This document shows, one piece after another, positions 35,647-44,979 of a stretch of DNA of 64,000 bases. The DNA is from Deltaproteobacteria bacterium. GTDB taxonomy: Bacteria; Desulfobacterota; Desulfuromonadia; Geobacterales; Pseudopelobacteraceae. The DNA lies in assembly GCA_021780495.1 (NCBI GenBank), contig JAJXYO010000045.1, positions 31,093 to 95,092 of the forward strand, read 5' to 3'. Numbering within the stretch: position 1 is the stretch's first letter; every line of letters begins with the position of its first letter. The translations under genes were made by a program, and so were the position numbers. The notes under the pieces were generated by a model. It searched no databases. It was not told the origin of the DNA and worked only from the letters and a program-made list of their open reading frames with translations.

Positions 35647-36555
35647 TTACATACCCTTGTCCGCCAATTCCTCCACCAGCTTCTTCTGTTCCGCATTCAA
35701 GGCTTCGGGCACATGCAGCGCGATCTTGACGTAGAGATCCCCTTTGGCGTTTGATCCCAGGGTCTTCACTCCGAAACCCTTCAAACGGATCTTTGTACCG
35801 GGCTGGATGCCGGCCGGAACCTTGATGCGCTTGTCACCCTCCAGGGTTGGCACGTCCAGGGAGGTTCCCAGGCAGGCGGCACTGAACGGAATCGGCCGTT
35901 CCACCAGCAGGTCGCCGTTGTCACGAGAGAAGACCGGGTCCGGCAGGACCCGAATGATCAGGTACAGATCGCCATCCGGTCCGCCACTCTCGCCCTGGCC
36001 GCCCTTGCCGGTGATGCGGATCTTGCTGCCATTGTCCACGCCGGCCGGGATCTTGACTTTCAGCTCCTCGCGTTTACCGTTGCGGCGGAAGGCGACTCCC
36101 TTTTCGGCCCCCAGGACGGCATCGCGGAAACTGACATCGATCTCCATCTCCAGGTCGCCACCCTTCTGGGGGCCGGCCCGAAAGCCGCCCCGGCCGCCTT
36201 GTCCCCGGCCGCCGCCAAATGAGCCGCCAAACAGCCGCGAAAAGATATCCTCGCCACCACCCGCCCCCATATCCTTGTAGGCGTTGCCAAAATCGAATCC
36301 GCGGAAGATGTCTTCCTGGCTGTACTGCTTGTGGAATCCGCTGGAACCGTAGGTGTCGTACTCTTCCTTTTTCTTGGGGTCGGAGAGCACGGCATAGGCC
36401 TCGTTGAGTTCCTTGAACTTGTCCTCCGCGGCCTTGTCGCCGGGGTTGCGATCGGGATGGTACTTGACCGCCAGTTTGCGGAAGGCCTTTTTGATATCAT
36501 CGGGAGTAGCCTTTTTATCCACCCCGAGGGTTTTGTAGTAATCTGTGCTGGCCAT
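35647..36555 (-). CDS. CbpA-like DnaJ-domain co-chaperone
   Basis: A protein of about 302 residues. The J domain (3-68) has the HPD motif in KYHPDRNPGDKAAEDK. A Gly/Phe-rich linker (about 95-125: GGGRGQGGRGGFRAG) precedes the DnaJ C-terminal beta domains (about 130-285). The zinc-finger Cys repeats of true DnaJ are absent, so it is of the CbpA/type II class that works with DnaK. A start at ATG 36555 (MASTDYYKTLG) is preferred; a GTG nine bases upstream is also possible. Confidence 0.9.
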   Translation of the reverse strand: MASTDYYKTLGVDKKATPDDIKKAFRKLAVKYHPDRNPGDKAAEDKFKELNEAYAVLSDPKKKEEYDTYGSSGFHKQYSQEDIFRGFDFGNAYKDMGAGGGEDIFSRLFGGSFGGGRGQGGRGGFRAGPQKGGDLEMEIDVSFRDAVLGAEKGVAFRRNGKREELKVKIPAGVDNGSKIRITGKGGQGESGGPDGDLYLIIRVLPDPVFSRDNGDLLVERPIPFSAACLGTSLDVPTLEGDKRIKVPAGIQPGTKIRLKGFGVKTLGSNAKGDLYVKIALHVPEALNAEQKKLVEELADKGM

Positions 36556-36725
36556 GGGCTTCACCGTCCTTTCTCAGTTCTGCTGACAATGTAAGCTGCC
36601 TTTGGCGGCATGTCAACAGAACCGGTGGTGTATCCCTTGACAGGCACGGGTCACGGACGTAGTATCGCTCGAACAATTACCTATCAGTAGTGTGTATCCT
36701 GTTAATCTGCGCCAGGGAGCATTCC

Positions 36726-38141
36726 ATGAAAAAAGTGATCATTATCGGCGGAGGCATCTCCGGCCTTTCAACCGCCTGGCTGCTGCGGGACAAGGCCCGC
36801 AAGGCCGGCATCGAGCTGGACCTGACCCTGCTGGAAAAGGAAGCGTGGGTCGGCGGCAAGATCCGGAGTATCCATGAAGAAGGCTACACCTGTGAATGGG
36901 GCCCGAATGGTTTTCTGGACAGCAAGCCGCAGACGTTGGAGCTTTGCTCGGCCATCGGGGTAGAGGGGCATCTGCATCGCAGCAACGACAACGCCCGCAA
37001 ACGCTTTATCTTTTCCGGCGGCGAGTTGCACAGCCTGCCGGAAGGGGCGCCGTCGTTTCTCAAAAGCCGCCTGATCTCCTGGCCGGGCAAGCTGCGTCTG
37101 GCGCTGGAACCGACACCGTTTATCGCCGCTGCCCCGGTTGGTGTGGACGAAACCCTGGCTGCGTTCGGCCGGCGCCGGTTGGGCAGCGAGGCGCTGGATA
37201 AGCTGATCGCACCGATGGTTTCCGGCATCTTCGCCGGTGATCCCGAGACTATGTCGCTGGAATCGTGCTTTCCCCGGATCGCCGAGCTTGAACGGGAATA
37301 CGGCGGCCTGATAAAGGCCATGATCATGCTGGCCAAAAAGAAGAAAAAGGATGTTGCCGAAGGGAAGGTCGTTTCCAGCGCTGCCGGACCCGGTGGCGTG
37401 TTGACCTCGTTTCGCGAGGGCATTCAGTACCTCTCTGATGCGCTGCTGGCGTTGCTGGATGGTTGTGTCAGACCGGGCAGTTCCGTGACCCGGGTGGAGA
37501 AGGGGTCGGGCGCAGCCTACCGTGTGACCTGCGCCGATGGCAGCGATCATGAGGCCGATCTGGTTATTGCCGCCTCGCCGGCGTATGCGGTGGCCGATAT
37601 GCTGGATGGCGTCGATGCCGAGATGTCACAGGTGTTACGCCGGATCCCCTACGCCAGCATGACGGTGATCTGTTTCGGCTACGAGCGCGACCGAATCGCC
37701 CATTCGCTGGATGGTTTCGGCTACCTGATCCCCAAAAAGGAAGGGTGCAGCACCCTGGGCACCTTGTGGGATTCCAGCATGTTTGAAAACCGGGCGCCGC
37801 AGGGTAAGGTGCTGCTGCGCAGCATGATGGGGGGAGCCTGTTTTCCGGAGTACGTGAAACTGGGTGACGACGAGGTGATAGCGCGGGTCAGGCGTGATCT
37901 GAAGGCAATCATGGGGATCGAGGCCGAGCCGTCATTTGTGCGTATATTCCGGCATCCGCAGGCCATTCCCCAGTATACTGTCGGCCACGGCCAGCGGCTT
38001 GCCGCACTGGAAGGCAAATTGAAAGCTCATCCCGGTCTGATCCTGACCGGCAACTCGTATCGCGGCATCGGGCTGAATGATTGTGTGGCCGCGGCCCAAC
38101 GGGCCTCGGACGAGGCGCTGGAACTTCTGAGGGAGGCCTGA
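36726..38141 (+). CDS. hemG: Protoporphyrinogen oxidase (HemY-type)
   Basis: A 471-residue FAD-dependent oxidase that converts protoporphyrinogen IX to protoporphyrin IX in heme synthesis. The dinucleotide-binding start MKKVIIIGGGISGLSTAWLL and the following LEKEAWVGGKI are standard; ILTGNSYRGIGLNDCVAAA is the C-terminal FAD contact. ATG 36726 has AGGGAGC upstream. High heme demand fits the cytochromes in the window. A 58-residue membrane protein gene starts one base after its stop codon. Confidence 0.93.
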   Translation: MKKVIIIGGGISGLSTAWLLRDKARKAGIELDLTLLEKEAWVGGKIRSIHEEGYTCEWGPNGFLDSKPQTLELCSAIGVEGHLHRSNDNARKRFIFSGGELHSLPEGAPSFLKSRLISWPGKLRLALEPTPFIAAAPVGVDETLAAFGRRRLGSEALDKLIAPMVSGIFAGDPETMSLESCFPRIAELEREYGGLIKAMIMLAKKKKKDVAEGKVVSSAAGPGGVLTSFREGIQYLSDALLALLDGCVRPGSSVTRVEKGSGAAYRVTCADGSDHEADLVIAASPAYAVADMLDGVDAEMSQVLRRIPYASMTVICFGYERDRIAHSLDGFGYLIPKKEGCSTLGTLWDSSMFENRAPQGKVLLRSMMGGACFPEYVKLGDDEVIARVRRDLKAIMGIEAEPSFVRIFRHPQAIPQYTVGHGQRLAALEGKLKAHPGLILTGNSYRGIGLNDCVAAAQRASDEALELLREA

Positions 38142-38142
38142 C

Positions 38143-38319
38143 ATGGATATGGCCGGGTTGCAGTTCTGGAGCGATAAGATGCATGTTGTGCTGGGAATTA
38201 TTTTTGCCCTGTTCATCATCTGCTTTGTCGCGATTGTCATCGAGGAGACCTTCCTGGGTGGCCGGCGACGCCGCAATGCAGAAAAAAACGCCCGGGCCTG
38301 CAACAACGAAGTGCAGTAA
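38143..38319 (+). CDS. Small single-span membrane protein following hemG
   Basis: A 58-residue product starting MDMAGLQFWSDKMHVVLGII, with one membrane helix (about 14-33), an EET turn, then a basic tail (GGRRRRNAEKN). The ATG lies one base after the hemG stop (38139-38141) and has GGGAGG inside the end of hemG, so translation is coupled. I do not recognise the family. The position suggests a link to heme oxidation or quinone electron transfer; that is inference. Confidence 0.7.
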   Translation: MDMAGLQFWSDKMHVVLGIIFALFIICFVAIVIEETFLGGRRRRNAEKNARACNNEVQ

Positions 38320-38334
38320 TACCCCGGTCCGCTG

Positions 38335-39018
38335 TTACTCCTTTTGTTTGCCCCGGCAGAGTGAGAGGATCTCTGTCTGCTGCTGCTCCGACATCCGATC
38401 GAAGCGGATGCCCACCCCAGGAATCTCGTTGGTCATCCCCCATTCCCGCTTCCAGCAGACCGTAGACTGAATAGGCGCAGGATCGTTGAGGATCACCAGT
38501 CGTATCCAGACGGTCGATTGCAGGGAGATCTCGTCGTTGACACAGAACAGGAAACAGCCGCCCGGTGAGATGTCGATGCAGACGGTGCGCTCGCCGGCCG
38601 CCGTATCCGGCGCGTGTGTTAGCACGGCATTAAGGTGGATCGGGATCCTGTTGCGCGGGAGAACAATCCTGACCGGCTGCTCGCAGCAGTATCTGAGGTA
38701 TTCTTCGGGGGTCTGAGAACTCTCAGGGCTTTCACCGGAGATCAGGATGCTGATCTCGCGGGTTGCGGGGGTAATATTAAGACGGGCGTGGGGCAGGGCG
38801 CGCAGCGCATCTTCCACCAGGCTCTTCTCGTATTGGGAAGCCCGGACGATCAACGGCATGTCCAGGAAAATTGCATTATACGGTTGTCTGGCGGTCTGCG
38901 TCGCCACATCGCGCAACGAGGATACCGCCTGGCAGATCACCCTTTCTTTCTTGAGGAAGGCTTCATATCTCCTCCGCCGCTCATCATCAGCCACGGCCAG
39001 CAGTATTTGGGGCTGCAT
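38335..39018 (-). CDS. PilZ-domain protein with degenerate receiver-like N-terminus
   Basis: A 227-residue protein. Residues 1-95 resemble a receiver fold (ILLAVADDERRRRYEAFLKK ... NAIFLDMPLIV) but lack the full phospho-acceptor set. Residues about 110-220 form a PilZ domain with DISPGG matching the DxSxxG c-di-GMP motif. The Arg-rich RIVLPRNR replaces an exact RxxxR, so ligand binding is probable but not certain. It converges on hemG and its downstream small gene. Confidence 0.8.
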   Translation of the reverse strand: MQPQILLAVADDERRRRYEAFLKKERVICQAVSSLRDVATQTARQPYNAIFLDMPLIVRASQYEKSLVEDALRALPHARLNITPATREISILISGESPESSQTPEEYLRYCCEQPVRIVLPRNRIPIHLNAVLTHAPDTAAGERTVCIDISPGGCFLFCVNDEISLQSTVWIRLVILNDPAPIQSTVCWKREWGMTNEIPGVGIRFDRMSEQQQTEILSLCRGKQKE

Positions 39019-39051
39019 CCGTCCCTCCTTTGATCCCGGAGCCAGTGGTCG

Positions 39052-39741
39052 TTAGAGCAGTCCCCGCTCTACGAAGCTCATGAACTCACCATCCCCGACA
39101 ATGATGTGATCCAGTACCTTGATGCCCATGATGTCTCCCGCCTCCCGCAAGCGGCGGGTAATGGCGATATCTTCCGAACTGGGAGCAGGGTCACCGCTGG
39201 GGTGATTGTGGACCAGGATTACAGCGGCGGCGGATTCCTTGACCGCCGGACTGAAGACCTCGCGCGGATGGACAATGCTCTGGTTGAGGCTACCTTCTGA
39301 GATCTGAACACGCCGGATGATGCGATTTTTGCCGTCCAGCAGCAGGATCAGGAAATATTCTTTGCGGCTGTCACGGAATTCGTGGTGGAAATAATCGAAG
39401 ACCTGCCGGGGTGAGGTGAATCGGTCGAGATGCTCCAGCTTGCGCGCCTGAAAGCGCGCTGCCAGGGTAAAGGCCGCTTTGATGCCGGTGGCCTTGGCCG
39501 GTCCCATGCCTTTGATGGCGCAGATTTCGGCCAGGCCGGCACCGCCCAGCTCACGCAGGTTATCGCCAAAGTGGCTGATGATTTCGCGGCCCAGGTCGAT
39601 GGCGCTTTTCTTGGTGGCAGTATCGCCGGTACGGAGGATCAGTGCCAGCAGTTCGGCGTTTGTCAGGCTGTTGGCCCCCTGCTTGAGCATCTTTTCCCGA
39701 GGCCGCTCGTCCTCCGGCCATTGTTTGATTCCGCCGTCCAT
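39052..39741 (-). CDS. radC: RadC-family JAB/MPN protein
   Basis: A 229-residue protein. The N-terminal HhH-like part (MKQGANSLTNAELLALI ... IKGMGPAKATGIKAA) is followed by the JAMM metalloprotease-like motif HNHPSGDPAPSSED (about 179-192). Despite the name, a direct role in DNA repair is doubtful. It lies 3 bases after a truncated uppP reading frame on the same strand. Confidence 0.93.
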   Translation of the reverse strand: MDGGIKQWPEDERPREKMLKQGANSLTNAELLALILRTGDTATKKSAIDLGREIISHFGDNLRELGGAGLAEICAIKGMGPAKATGIKAAFTLAARFQARKLEHLDRFTSPRQVFDYFHHEFRDSRKEYFLILLLDGKNRIIRRVQISEGSLNQSIVHPREVFSPAVKESAAAVILVHNHPSGDPAPSSEDIAITRRLREAGDIMGIKVLDHIIVGDGEFMSFVERGLL

Positions 39742-39744
39742 GCC

Positions 39745-39963
39745 TTAGCCTTTGAAACCTGGCATGATGGCAGCAATCACCACCCCGCCCGTTATTACCC
39801 GGTACCAGACAAAAGCTGACATGCCGCGTTGCCGGACAAACTGGAGCAGGAAGGCACCGCCGAGATAGCCGGTTACCGCCGAGACGGGGATCCCGGCCAG
39901 CATGGGCAGCACCTTGGAAAAACCCTGCAAAGCGCCGAGGAGGGCGGCGTGGACAATGTTCAC
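39745..39963 (-). pseudogene. uppP: Internally deleted undecaprenyl-diphosphatase
   Basis: The 72-residue frame begins with the N-terminal start of UppP (MNIVHAALLGALQGFSKVLP) and then jumps to the C-terminal part (LAGIPVSAVTGYLGGAFLLQ, FVWYRVITGG). About 190 central residues, including the catalytic region, are missing, and the frame is kept. The GTG start has AAGGAG upstream. The lack of the catalytic core makes enzyme activity impossible, so another lipid-carrier phosphatase must exist elsewhere. Confidence 0.75.
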
Positions 39964-40070
39964 GGATTGGTACTCCTTTCAGAATGCATAAAGAATACTG
40001 CAATACCATTGCAATGGCAATACATGCATGTGCTGTGCAGCACTGTTTGCATGGGGTAGAGTGCGACTCC

Positions 40071-40099
40071 TTGACTTTTCCGCATGCTGGCTGTAATTT
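40071..40099 (+). promoter_or_regulatory. Sigma-70-like promoter of ileS-lspA
   Basis: TTGACT (40071-40076) and TAATTT (40094-40099) are 17 bases apart. The leader to ileS is then about 85 bases; I see no T-box element in it. Confidence 0.65.
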
Positions 40100-40193
40100 A
40101 TTAAAATTTATGCCTAAGCCTCGGATCCTCGATACGGATGGAGCCGTCGGTTGGCATCTGACCTGACTACTAATTACGCGGAGGCCTTACATA

Positions 40194-42968
40194 ATGGAGT
40201 ATAAAGATACCCTCAATCTGCCTGCCACCGACTTTCCGATGAAGGCCAACCTCAACCAGCGCGAGCCGATCATGCTGGCAAAATGGGAGGAAACCGGCCT
40301 GTATGAACAGATGGAGGCCGCCGGAACAGCTAAGCCGCTCTACGTCCTGCACGATGGCCCACCCTACGCCAACGGCCATATCCACATCGGTCATGCCCTC
40401 AACAAGATCCTCAAGGACTTCGTGCTCAAGGTCAAGCGCATGCAGGGTTTCCATGCCCCCTATGTGCCGGGCTGGGACTGCCACGGCCTGCCGATCGAGC
40501 TGCAGGTGGAAAAAAACCTGGGGTCGAAGAAGAGCCAGGTTTCCAAGCTGGAGATGCGCAAGCTGTGCCGCGAGTATGCCGCCAAGTTCGTCGAGATCCA
40601 GAAGGAGGAGTTCAAGCGCCTGGGAATCCAGGGTGACTGGGAGAATCCCTACCTGACCATGAAGTACGAATACGAGGGCTTGACCGCCGGGGAGCTGGCC
40701 AAGTTTGCCCACAACGGCGGGCTGTACCGCGGCCGCAAACCGGTGCACTGGTGCTCGTCCTGCGTGACCGCCCTGGCAGAGGCCGAGGTGGAATACGCCG
40801 ATCACACCTCCCCCTCGATCTATGTCCGCTTTGCGGTGCAAGACGACCTCTCCGCCGCCATCCCGGCCCTGGCCGGCAAGCAGGCCTACGTGGTCATCTG
40901 GACCACCACCCCTTGGACGATCCCGGCCAACCTGGCGGTCGCCCTGCACCCCGAGTACGACTACGTGGCCCTGGAGACGGAAAAAGGGGTGCTGATCGTC
41001 GCCGAGGGGCTCAAGGACAGCTTCCTGGCCGCCGTCGGTCTGACCGGCACGGTTATCGCTACCTTCTCCGCCACCCTGCTGGAGCGGAAACTGTGCAAAC
41101 ATCCCTTTTATGATCAAACCTCGATCATCCTGCTGGGCGAGCATGTCACCCTGGAGGCCGGTACCGGCTGCGTCCATACGGCGCCCGGCCATGGTCAGGA
41201 AGACTACGAACTGGCCCTGAAGGAGGGACTGGAGGTCTACAATCCGGTCGATAACCATGGCAAGTACCTCTCCACCGTGGAGTTCTTCGCCGGACAACAG
41301 GTCTTTGCCGCCAATCAGAGCGTGATCGACAAGCTGACCGAGACCGGCGCATTGTTGCAGACCTCCCTGATCAGCCACTCCTATCCGCACTGCTGGCGCT
41401 GCAAGAAGCCGATCATCTTCCGCGCCACCGAGCAGTGGTTTATCAGCATGCGGACCAACGACCTGCGCGGCAAGGCCCTGGCGGCCATCGATCAGGTGCA
41501 GTGGATCCCGCGATGGGGCCGCGAGCGGATCCATGGCATGATCGAGAACCGGCCGGACTGGTGCGTGTCGCGCCAACGCTCGTGGGGCGTGCCGATCACC
41601 GCCTTCTCCTGCACCGCCTGCGGCGAGTACGTGGCCGACGGCACATTGATGGACCATGTGGCCGCCATCTTCAAGGAGCACAGCTCCGATGTCTGGTTCG
41701 ACTGGAGCGCCGAGCAGCTGCTGCCCGCCGGTACGGTCTGCCCGAAATGCGGGGCCGCGGCCTTCGAGAAGGAGAACGACATCCTGGACGTCTGGTTCGA
41801 CTCGGGTGTCTCCCATGCCGCCGTACTGGAGGCCAATCCCAAGCTGGCGTCACCGGCCGATCTGTACCTGGAGGGGAGCGATCAGCACCGCGGCTGGTTC
41901 CACTCCTCGTTGCTGGAGAGCGTCGGCTCGCGCGGCGTGGCGCCCTACAAGAGTGTCCTGACCCACGGCTTCGTGCTGGACGGCAAGGGGCACAAGATGA
42001 GCAAGTCCATGGGCAACGTGGTGGCGCCCGAGGACGTCATCAAGAAGTTCGGCGCCGATGTGCTGCGACTGTGGTGTTCGGCCCAGGATTACCGCGACGA
42101 TACCCGCATCTCCGATGAGATCCTGACCCGCGTGTCCGAGGCCTATCGCCGCATCCGCAATACCTGCCGCTATATCCTGGGGAGCATTAGTGATTTTGAT
42201 CCGACCACCCAGGCGGTGGAGCATGCCGCAATGCCCGAGATCGACCGCTGGGCCCTGCACCAGCTGGAGATGCTCAAGGAACGGGTGCTGACCGCCTATC
42301 AGGACTTTGCCTTCCACGTCATCTACCAGGATGTCAACGGCTTCTGCACGGTGGAGATGAGCTCCTTCTACCTGGATATCCTCAAGGACCGCATGTACAC
42401 CAGCAAGGCCGATTCTCTGGACCGCCGCAGCGCCCAGACCGTGCTGCACGAGATCCTGGATACCCTGCTGCGCCTGTTGGCGCCGGTGCTCTCCTTTACC
42501 GCCGATGAGGCCTGGCAGCATATGCCGGGCAGCAAAGAGCAGAGCGTCCATCTGGCCGCCTTCCCGCTGCTGCATCCCGAATGGAAGAACGACGCACTGG
42601 TGGAGCGCTGGGACCGGATCATGAAGGTCCGGGCCGATGTCTCCAAGGCCCTGGAGCTGGCCAGGGTCGCCAAGACTGTCGGCCATCCGCTGGATGCGCG
42701 CGTGACCATCGCCGCTCCGTCCGAACTGCTGGGCTTCCTGCGCGAGTATGAATCGGAGCTGCCGAGCATCTTCATCGTCTCGAAGGTTGAGCTGGCCGAC
42801 GGCATCAGCGGCGATGGCTGGGAATCGGAAAACATTGCCGGGCTCAAGGTGCAGGTAACCGCTGCCCCCGGCGACAAGTGCGAGCGCTGCTGGTGTTACA
42901 GCGAAGAGCTGGGAAGCGAGGCGGCGCATCCGACCATCTGTCCCAAATGTACGGCCGCGGTACTGTAG
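40194..42968 (+). CDS. ileS: Isoleucine-tRNA ligase
   Basis: A 924-residue class I aminoacyl-tRNA synthetase. HIGH appears as GHIHIGHALNK (about 62-72) and KMSKS as GHKMSKSMGN (about 599-608). The editing domain is present (WTTTPWTIPANLA). The C-terminal zinc ribbon CERCWCYSEE ... ICPKC marks the bacterial form with zinc. A GGAG precedes ATG 40194. lspA follows 33 bases downstream, a common pairing. Confidence 0.98.
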   Translation: MEYKDTLNLPATDFPMKANLNQREPIMLAKWEETGLYEQMEAAGTAKPLYVLHDGPPYANGHIHIGHALNKILKDFVLKVKRMQGFHAPYVPGWDCHGLPIELQVEKNLGSKKSQVSKLEMRKLCREYAAKFVEIQKEEFKRLGIQGDWENPYLTMKYEYEGLTAGELAKFAHNGGLYRGRKPVHWCSSCVTALAEAEVEYADHTSPSIYVRFAVQDDLSAAIPALAGKQAYVVIWTTTPWTIPANLAVALHPEYDYVALETEKGVLIVAEGLKDSFLAAVGLTGTVIATFSATLLERKLCKHPFYDQTSIILLGEHVTLEAGTGCVHTAPGHGQEDYELALKEGLEVYNPVDNHGKYLSTVEFFAGQQVFAANQSVIDKLTETGALLQTSLISHSYPHCWRCKKPIIFRATEQWFISMRTNDLRGKALAAIDQVQWIPRWGRERIHGMIENRPDWCVSRQRSWGVPITAFSCTACGEYVADGTLMDHVAAIFKEHSSDVWFDWSAEQLLPAGTVCPKCGAAAFEKENDILDVWFDSGVSHAAVLEANPKLASPADLYLEGSDQHRGWFHSSLLESVGSRGVAPYKSVLTHGFVLDGKGHKMSKSMGNVVAPEDVIKKFGADVLRLWCSAQDYRDDTRISDEILTRVSEAYRRIRNTCRYILGSISDFDPTTQAVEHAAMPEIDRWALHQLEMLKERVLTAYQDFAFHVIYQDVNGFCTVEMSSFYLDILKDRMYTSKADSLDRRSAQTVLHEILDTLLRLLAPVLSFTADEAWQHMPGSKEQSVHLAAFPLLHPEWKNDALVERWDRIMKVRADVSKALELARVAKTVGHPLDARVTIAAPSELLGFLREYESELPSIFIVSKVELADGISGDGWESENIAGLKVQVTAAPGDKCERCWCYSEELGSEAAHPTICPKCTAAVL

Positions 42969-43001
42969 GCGCACATCACTTTGACCACAGGTACAAAACA
43001 C

Positions 43002-43484
43002 ATGAGACCACGCTACACACTGTTTGCCATTCTGGCCGTTGCCGGGCTGTTGCTCGATCAAGCTTCCAAGCTGTATATCAATCGCAGTATGCAGCTGTTC
43101 GACTCGATCCCGGTGGTTGCAAATTTCTTCAATATAACCTATGTACGTAACCCGGGTGCCGCCTTCAGTTTTTTGTCGAATGCCTCCTGGCGGCTGCCTT
43201 TTTTTATCGGGATCTCCCTGGTGGCTTCCATCGCCATCCTCGTTGCTTTCCATAAGCTGCGCAACGACCAGAGATTGGCCCAGATTTCCCTGGCGATGAT
43301 CTTTTCCGGCGCTATCGGCAATCTGATCGACCGGGTGCGAATGGGCGAGGTGATCGATTTTCTTGACGTGCATTGGTATCGGCACCACTGGCCCGCCTTC
43401 AATGTCGCTGACTCGCTGATCTGCGTGGGGGTCTTTCTGCTGGCATTGGATATGCTGTTGGAGGACAGGCCTTCAAAGGGATGA
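43002..43484 (+). CDS. lspA: Lipoprotein signal peptidase II
   Basis: A 160-residue inner-membrane aspartyl protease that cleaves signal peptides of lipoproteins. Four membrane segments and the family blocks LLLDQASKLYI, YVRNPGAAFSFL, GNLIDRVRMG and FNVADSLI are present, with the two catalytic Asp in the last two. ATG 43002 is chosen; an upstream in-frame TTG at 42981 is less likely. The many lipoproteins in this window are its presumed substrates. Confidence 0.96.
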   Translation: MRPRYTLFAILAVAGLLLDQASKLYINRSMQLFDSIPVVANFFNITYVRNPGAAFSFLSNASWRLPFFIGISLVASIAILVAFHKLRNDQRLAQISLAMIFSGAIGNLIDRVRMGEVIDFLDVHWYRHHWPAFNVADSLICVGVFLLALDMLLEDRPSKG

Positions 43485-43599
43485 TGTGTTCAGGACAAAT
43501 ACGACTATTTTAGTTGACAATCAGATCGCGATTCTTTAGTAGTTAGAATCATGTCGAGGATGGGATCGTTCTCGGCACAATACAAAAGGAGTTTTACAC

Positions 43600-44979
43600 G
43601 TGACAACCAAACAACGCGGTGTACTGCATTCCCTCTGGGACTTTTTCTGTTCCTTGAGGCTGACCATGTTCCTGCTGATTTCCCTGGCAATTCTCTCAAT
43701 CATCGGAACGATTATCCCGCAAGGCGCGATCCCACCGGAATATCTGGCGACGATCAGCTCCAGCAAACAGCAGATCTACAGGGTGTTGGGCTTCTTCGAC
43801 ATGTACCACTCCTGGTGGTTTATCCTGCTGCTGTACTCGCTGACAGTCAATTTGATAGCCTGTTCCATCAAAAGACTTCCCCATATCTGGAAGATCGTGT
43901 CCCAGCCAACACTGGTTATGAGCAGTGGATTGGAGCAATCCCTGCCCAACATTGCTTCGATCAAAACCAATGACAAGCCTGAACAGCTGAAAGAAAAACT
44001 TACAGCGTTCCTGAGTTCTGAATTCGCCCGGCCGGTCGTAACGGAAGCCGATGGTTCCTGGCATCTGTTTGCCCAGAAGACACCCTGGTGCCGGCTTTCG
44101 GTGTATGTCGTTCACTTGAGCATCATCGTCATCTTCATCGGCGCCATGATCGGCTCGTATTTCGGTTACAAGGGGTACGTGAGTATCCTTGAGGGCGAGA
44201 GTATTTCAAAGGTTATCTCCCGCACAGAGAAGGAGATCGATCTCGGATTCTCGGTGCGTTGTGAACAGTTCAAGGTGGCGTTCTATGACACCGGCGCGCC
44301 AAAAGAGTTCAAGAGCATTCTGACGATACTGGAAAACGGTAAGCCGGTACCCGGCTACACCAATGTCCGCGTCATAGTGAATGAGCCGCTGACCTACAAA
44401 GGAATCACCTTCTACCAGTCCAGCTACGGGAATGCCGGCAACTATTATTTCACCGTCAGCGGTCTGGACGGAAAGAACGCTGTCCCCGTAACGCTGGACA
44501 GCAATACAACGGCCACCTTGCCAGACGGCAGTACCATGCGCGTTGTAGAAGCGACCGATGATATTTCTGAATTTATCCCGTCCCTGTCCGGCCCGGCCGT
44601 TCAGGTGGAAATCAATAGTCCCCAGGGAGGCAGTGAAAAGGTTATCGTCTATGCTAACTACCCGGACATGAATGTTCAATACGCCAAAGAGCATAATGTA
44701 AGCCACGTTCTTCAGTACAAGGGCGCTCAGAAACGAATGTATACCGGCCTGCAGGTGGCCAAGGATCCGGGGGTATGGATCGTATGGCTGGGCTGTGCGA
44801 TGATGGTGTTGGGTATCTATGGCGCCTTTCTCATGTCCCACCGCCGTATCTGGGTACGGATTCAGGGCGGTGCAGTTACCATGGGCGGCAATGCCAGCAA
44901 AAACCAGGCTGCCTTTGAACGATACTTCGAGGTGCTGGCTAACAAACTCAAGAAACAACTATCAGGGGAGGAAATCTAA
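43600..44979 (+). CDS. resB: ResB-type cytochrome c biogenesis protein
   Basis: A 459-residue membrane protein of the system II cytochrome c maturation pathway. Membrane helices lie at about 21-42, 72-92, 163-183 and 400-418. A large periplasmic domain (about 185-395) contains YKGITFYQSSYG. GTG 43600 has AAAGGAG upstream. It overlaps ccsA by one base (TAATG), so the two are translated together. Needed for the multiheme and heme-motif proteins. Confidence 0.93.
   Translation: MTTKQRGVLHSLWDFFCSLRLTMFLLISLAILSIIGTIIPQGAIPPEYLATISSSKQQIYRVLGFFDMYHSWWFILLLYSLTVNLIACSIKRLPHIWKIVSQPTLVMSSGLEQSLPNIASIKTNDKPEQLKEKLTAFLSSEFARPVVTEADGSWHLFAQKTPWCRLSVYVVHLSIIVIFIGAMIGSYFGYKGYVSILEGESISKVISRTEKEIDLGFSVRCEQFKVAFYDTGAPKEFKSILTILENGKPVPGYTNVRVIVNEPLTYKGITFYQSSYGNAGNYYFTVSGLDGKNAVPVTLDSNTTATLPDGSTMRVVEATDDISEFIPSLSGPAVQVEINSPQGGSEKVIVYANYPDMNVQYAKEHNVSHVLQYKGAQKRMYTGLQVAKDPGVWIVWLGCAMMVLGIYGAFLMSHRRIWVRIQGGAVTMGGNASKNQAAFERYFEVLANKLKKQLSGEEI

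Noticed and set aside
36565..36725. CIRCE heat-shock operator before the DnaJ-like gene
   Set aside because: No TTAGCACTC inverted repeat is present.
39964..40193. T-box leader upstream of ileS
   Set aside because: No T-box consensus or specifier stem is visible; a plain sigma-70-like promoter explains the region.
40170..41816. 548-codon frame on the minus strand
   Set aside because: It is the antisense shadow of ileS in a high-GC region and has low-complexity composition.
41850..43388. 512-codon minus-strand frame
   Set aside because: It is a shadow of ileS and lspA with no start site or domain.
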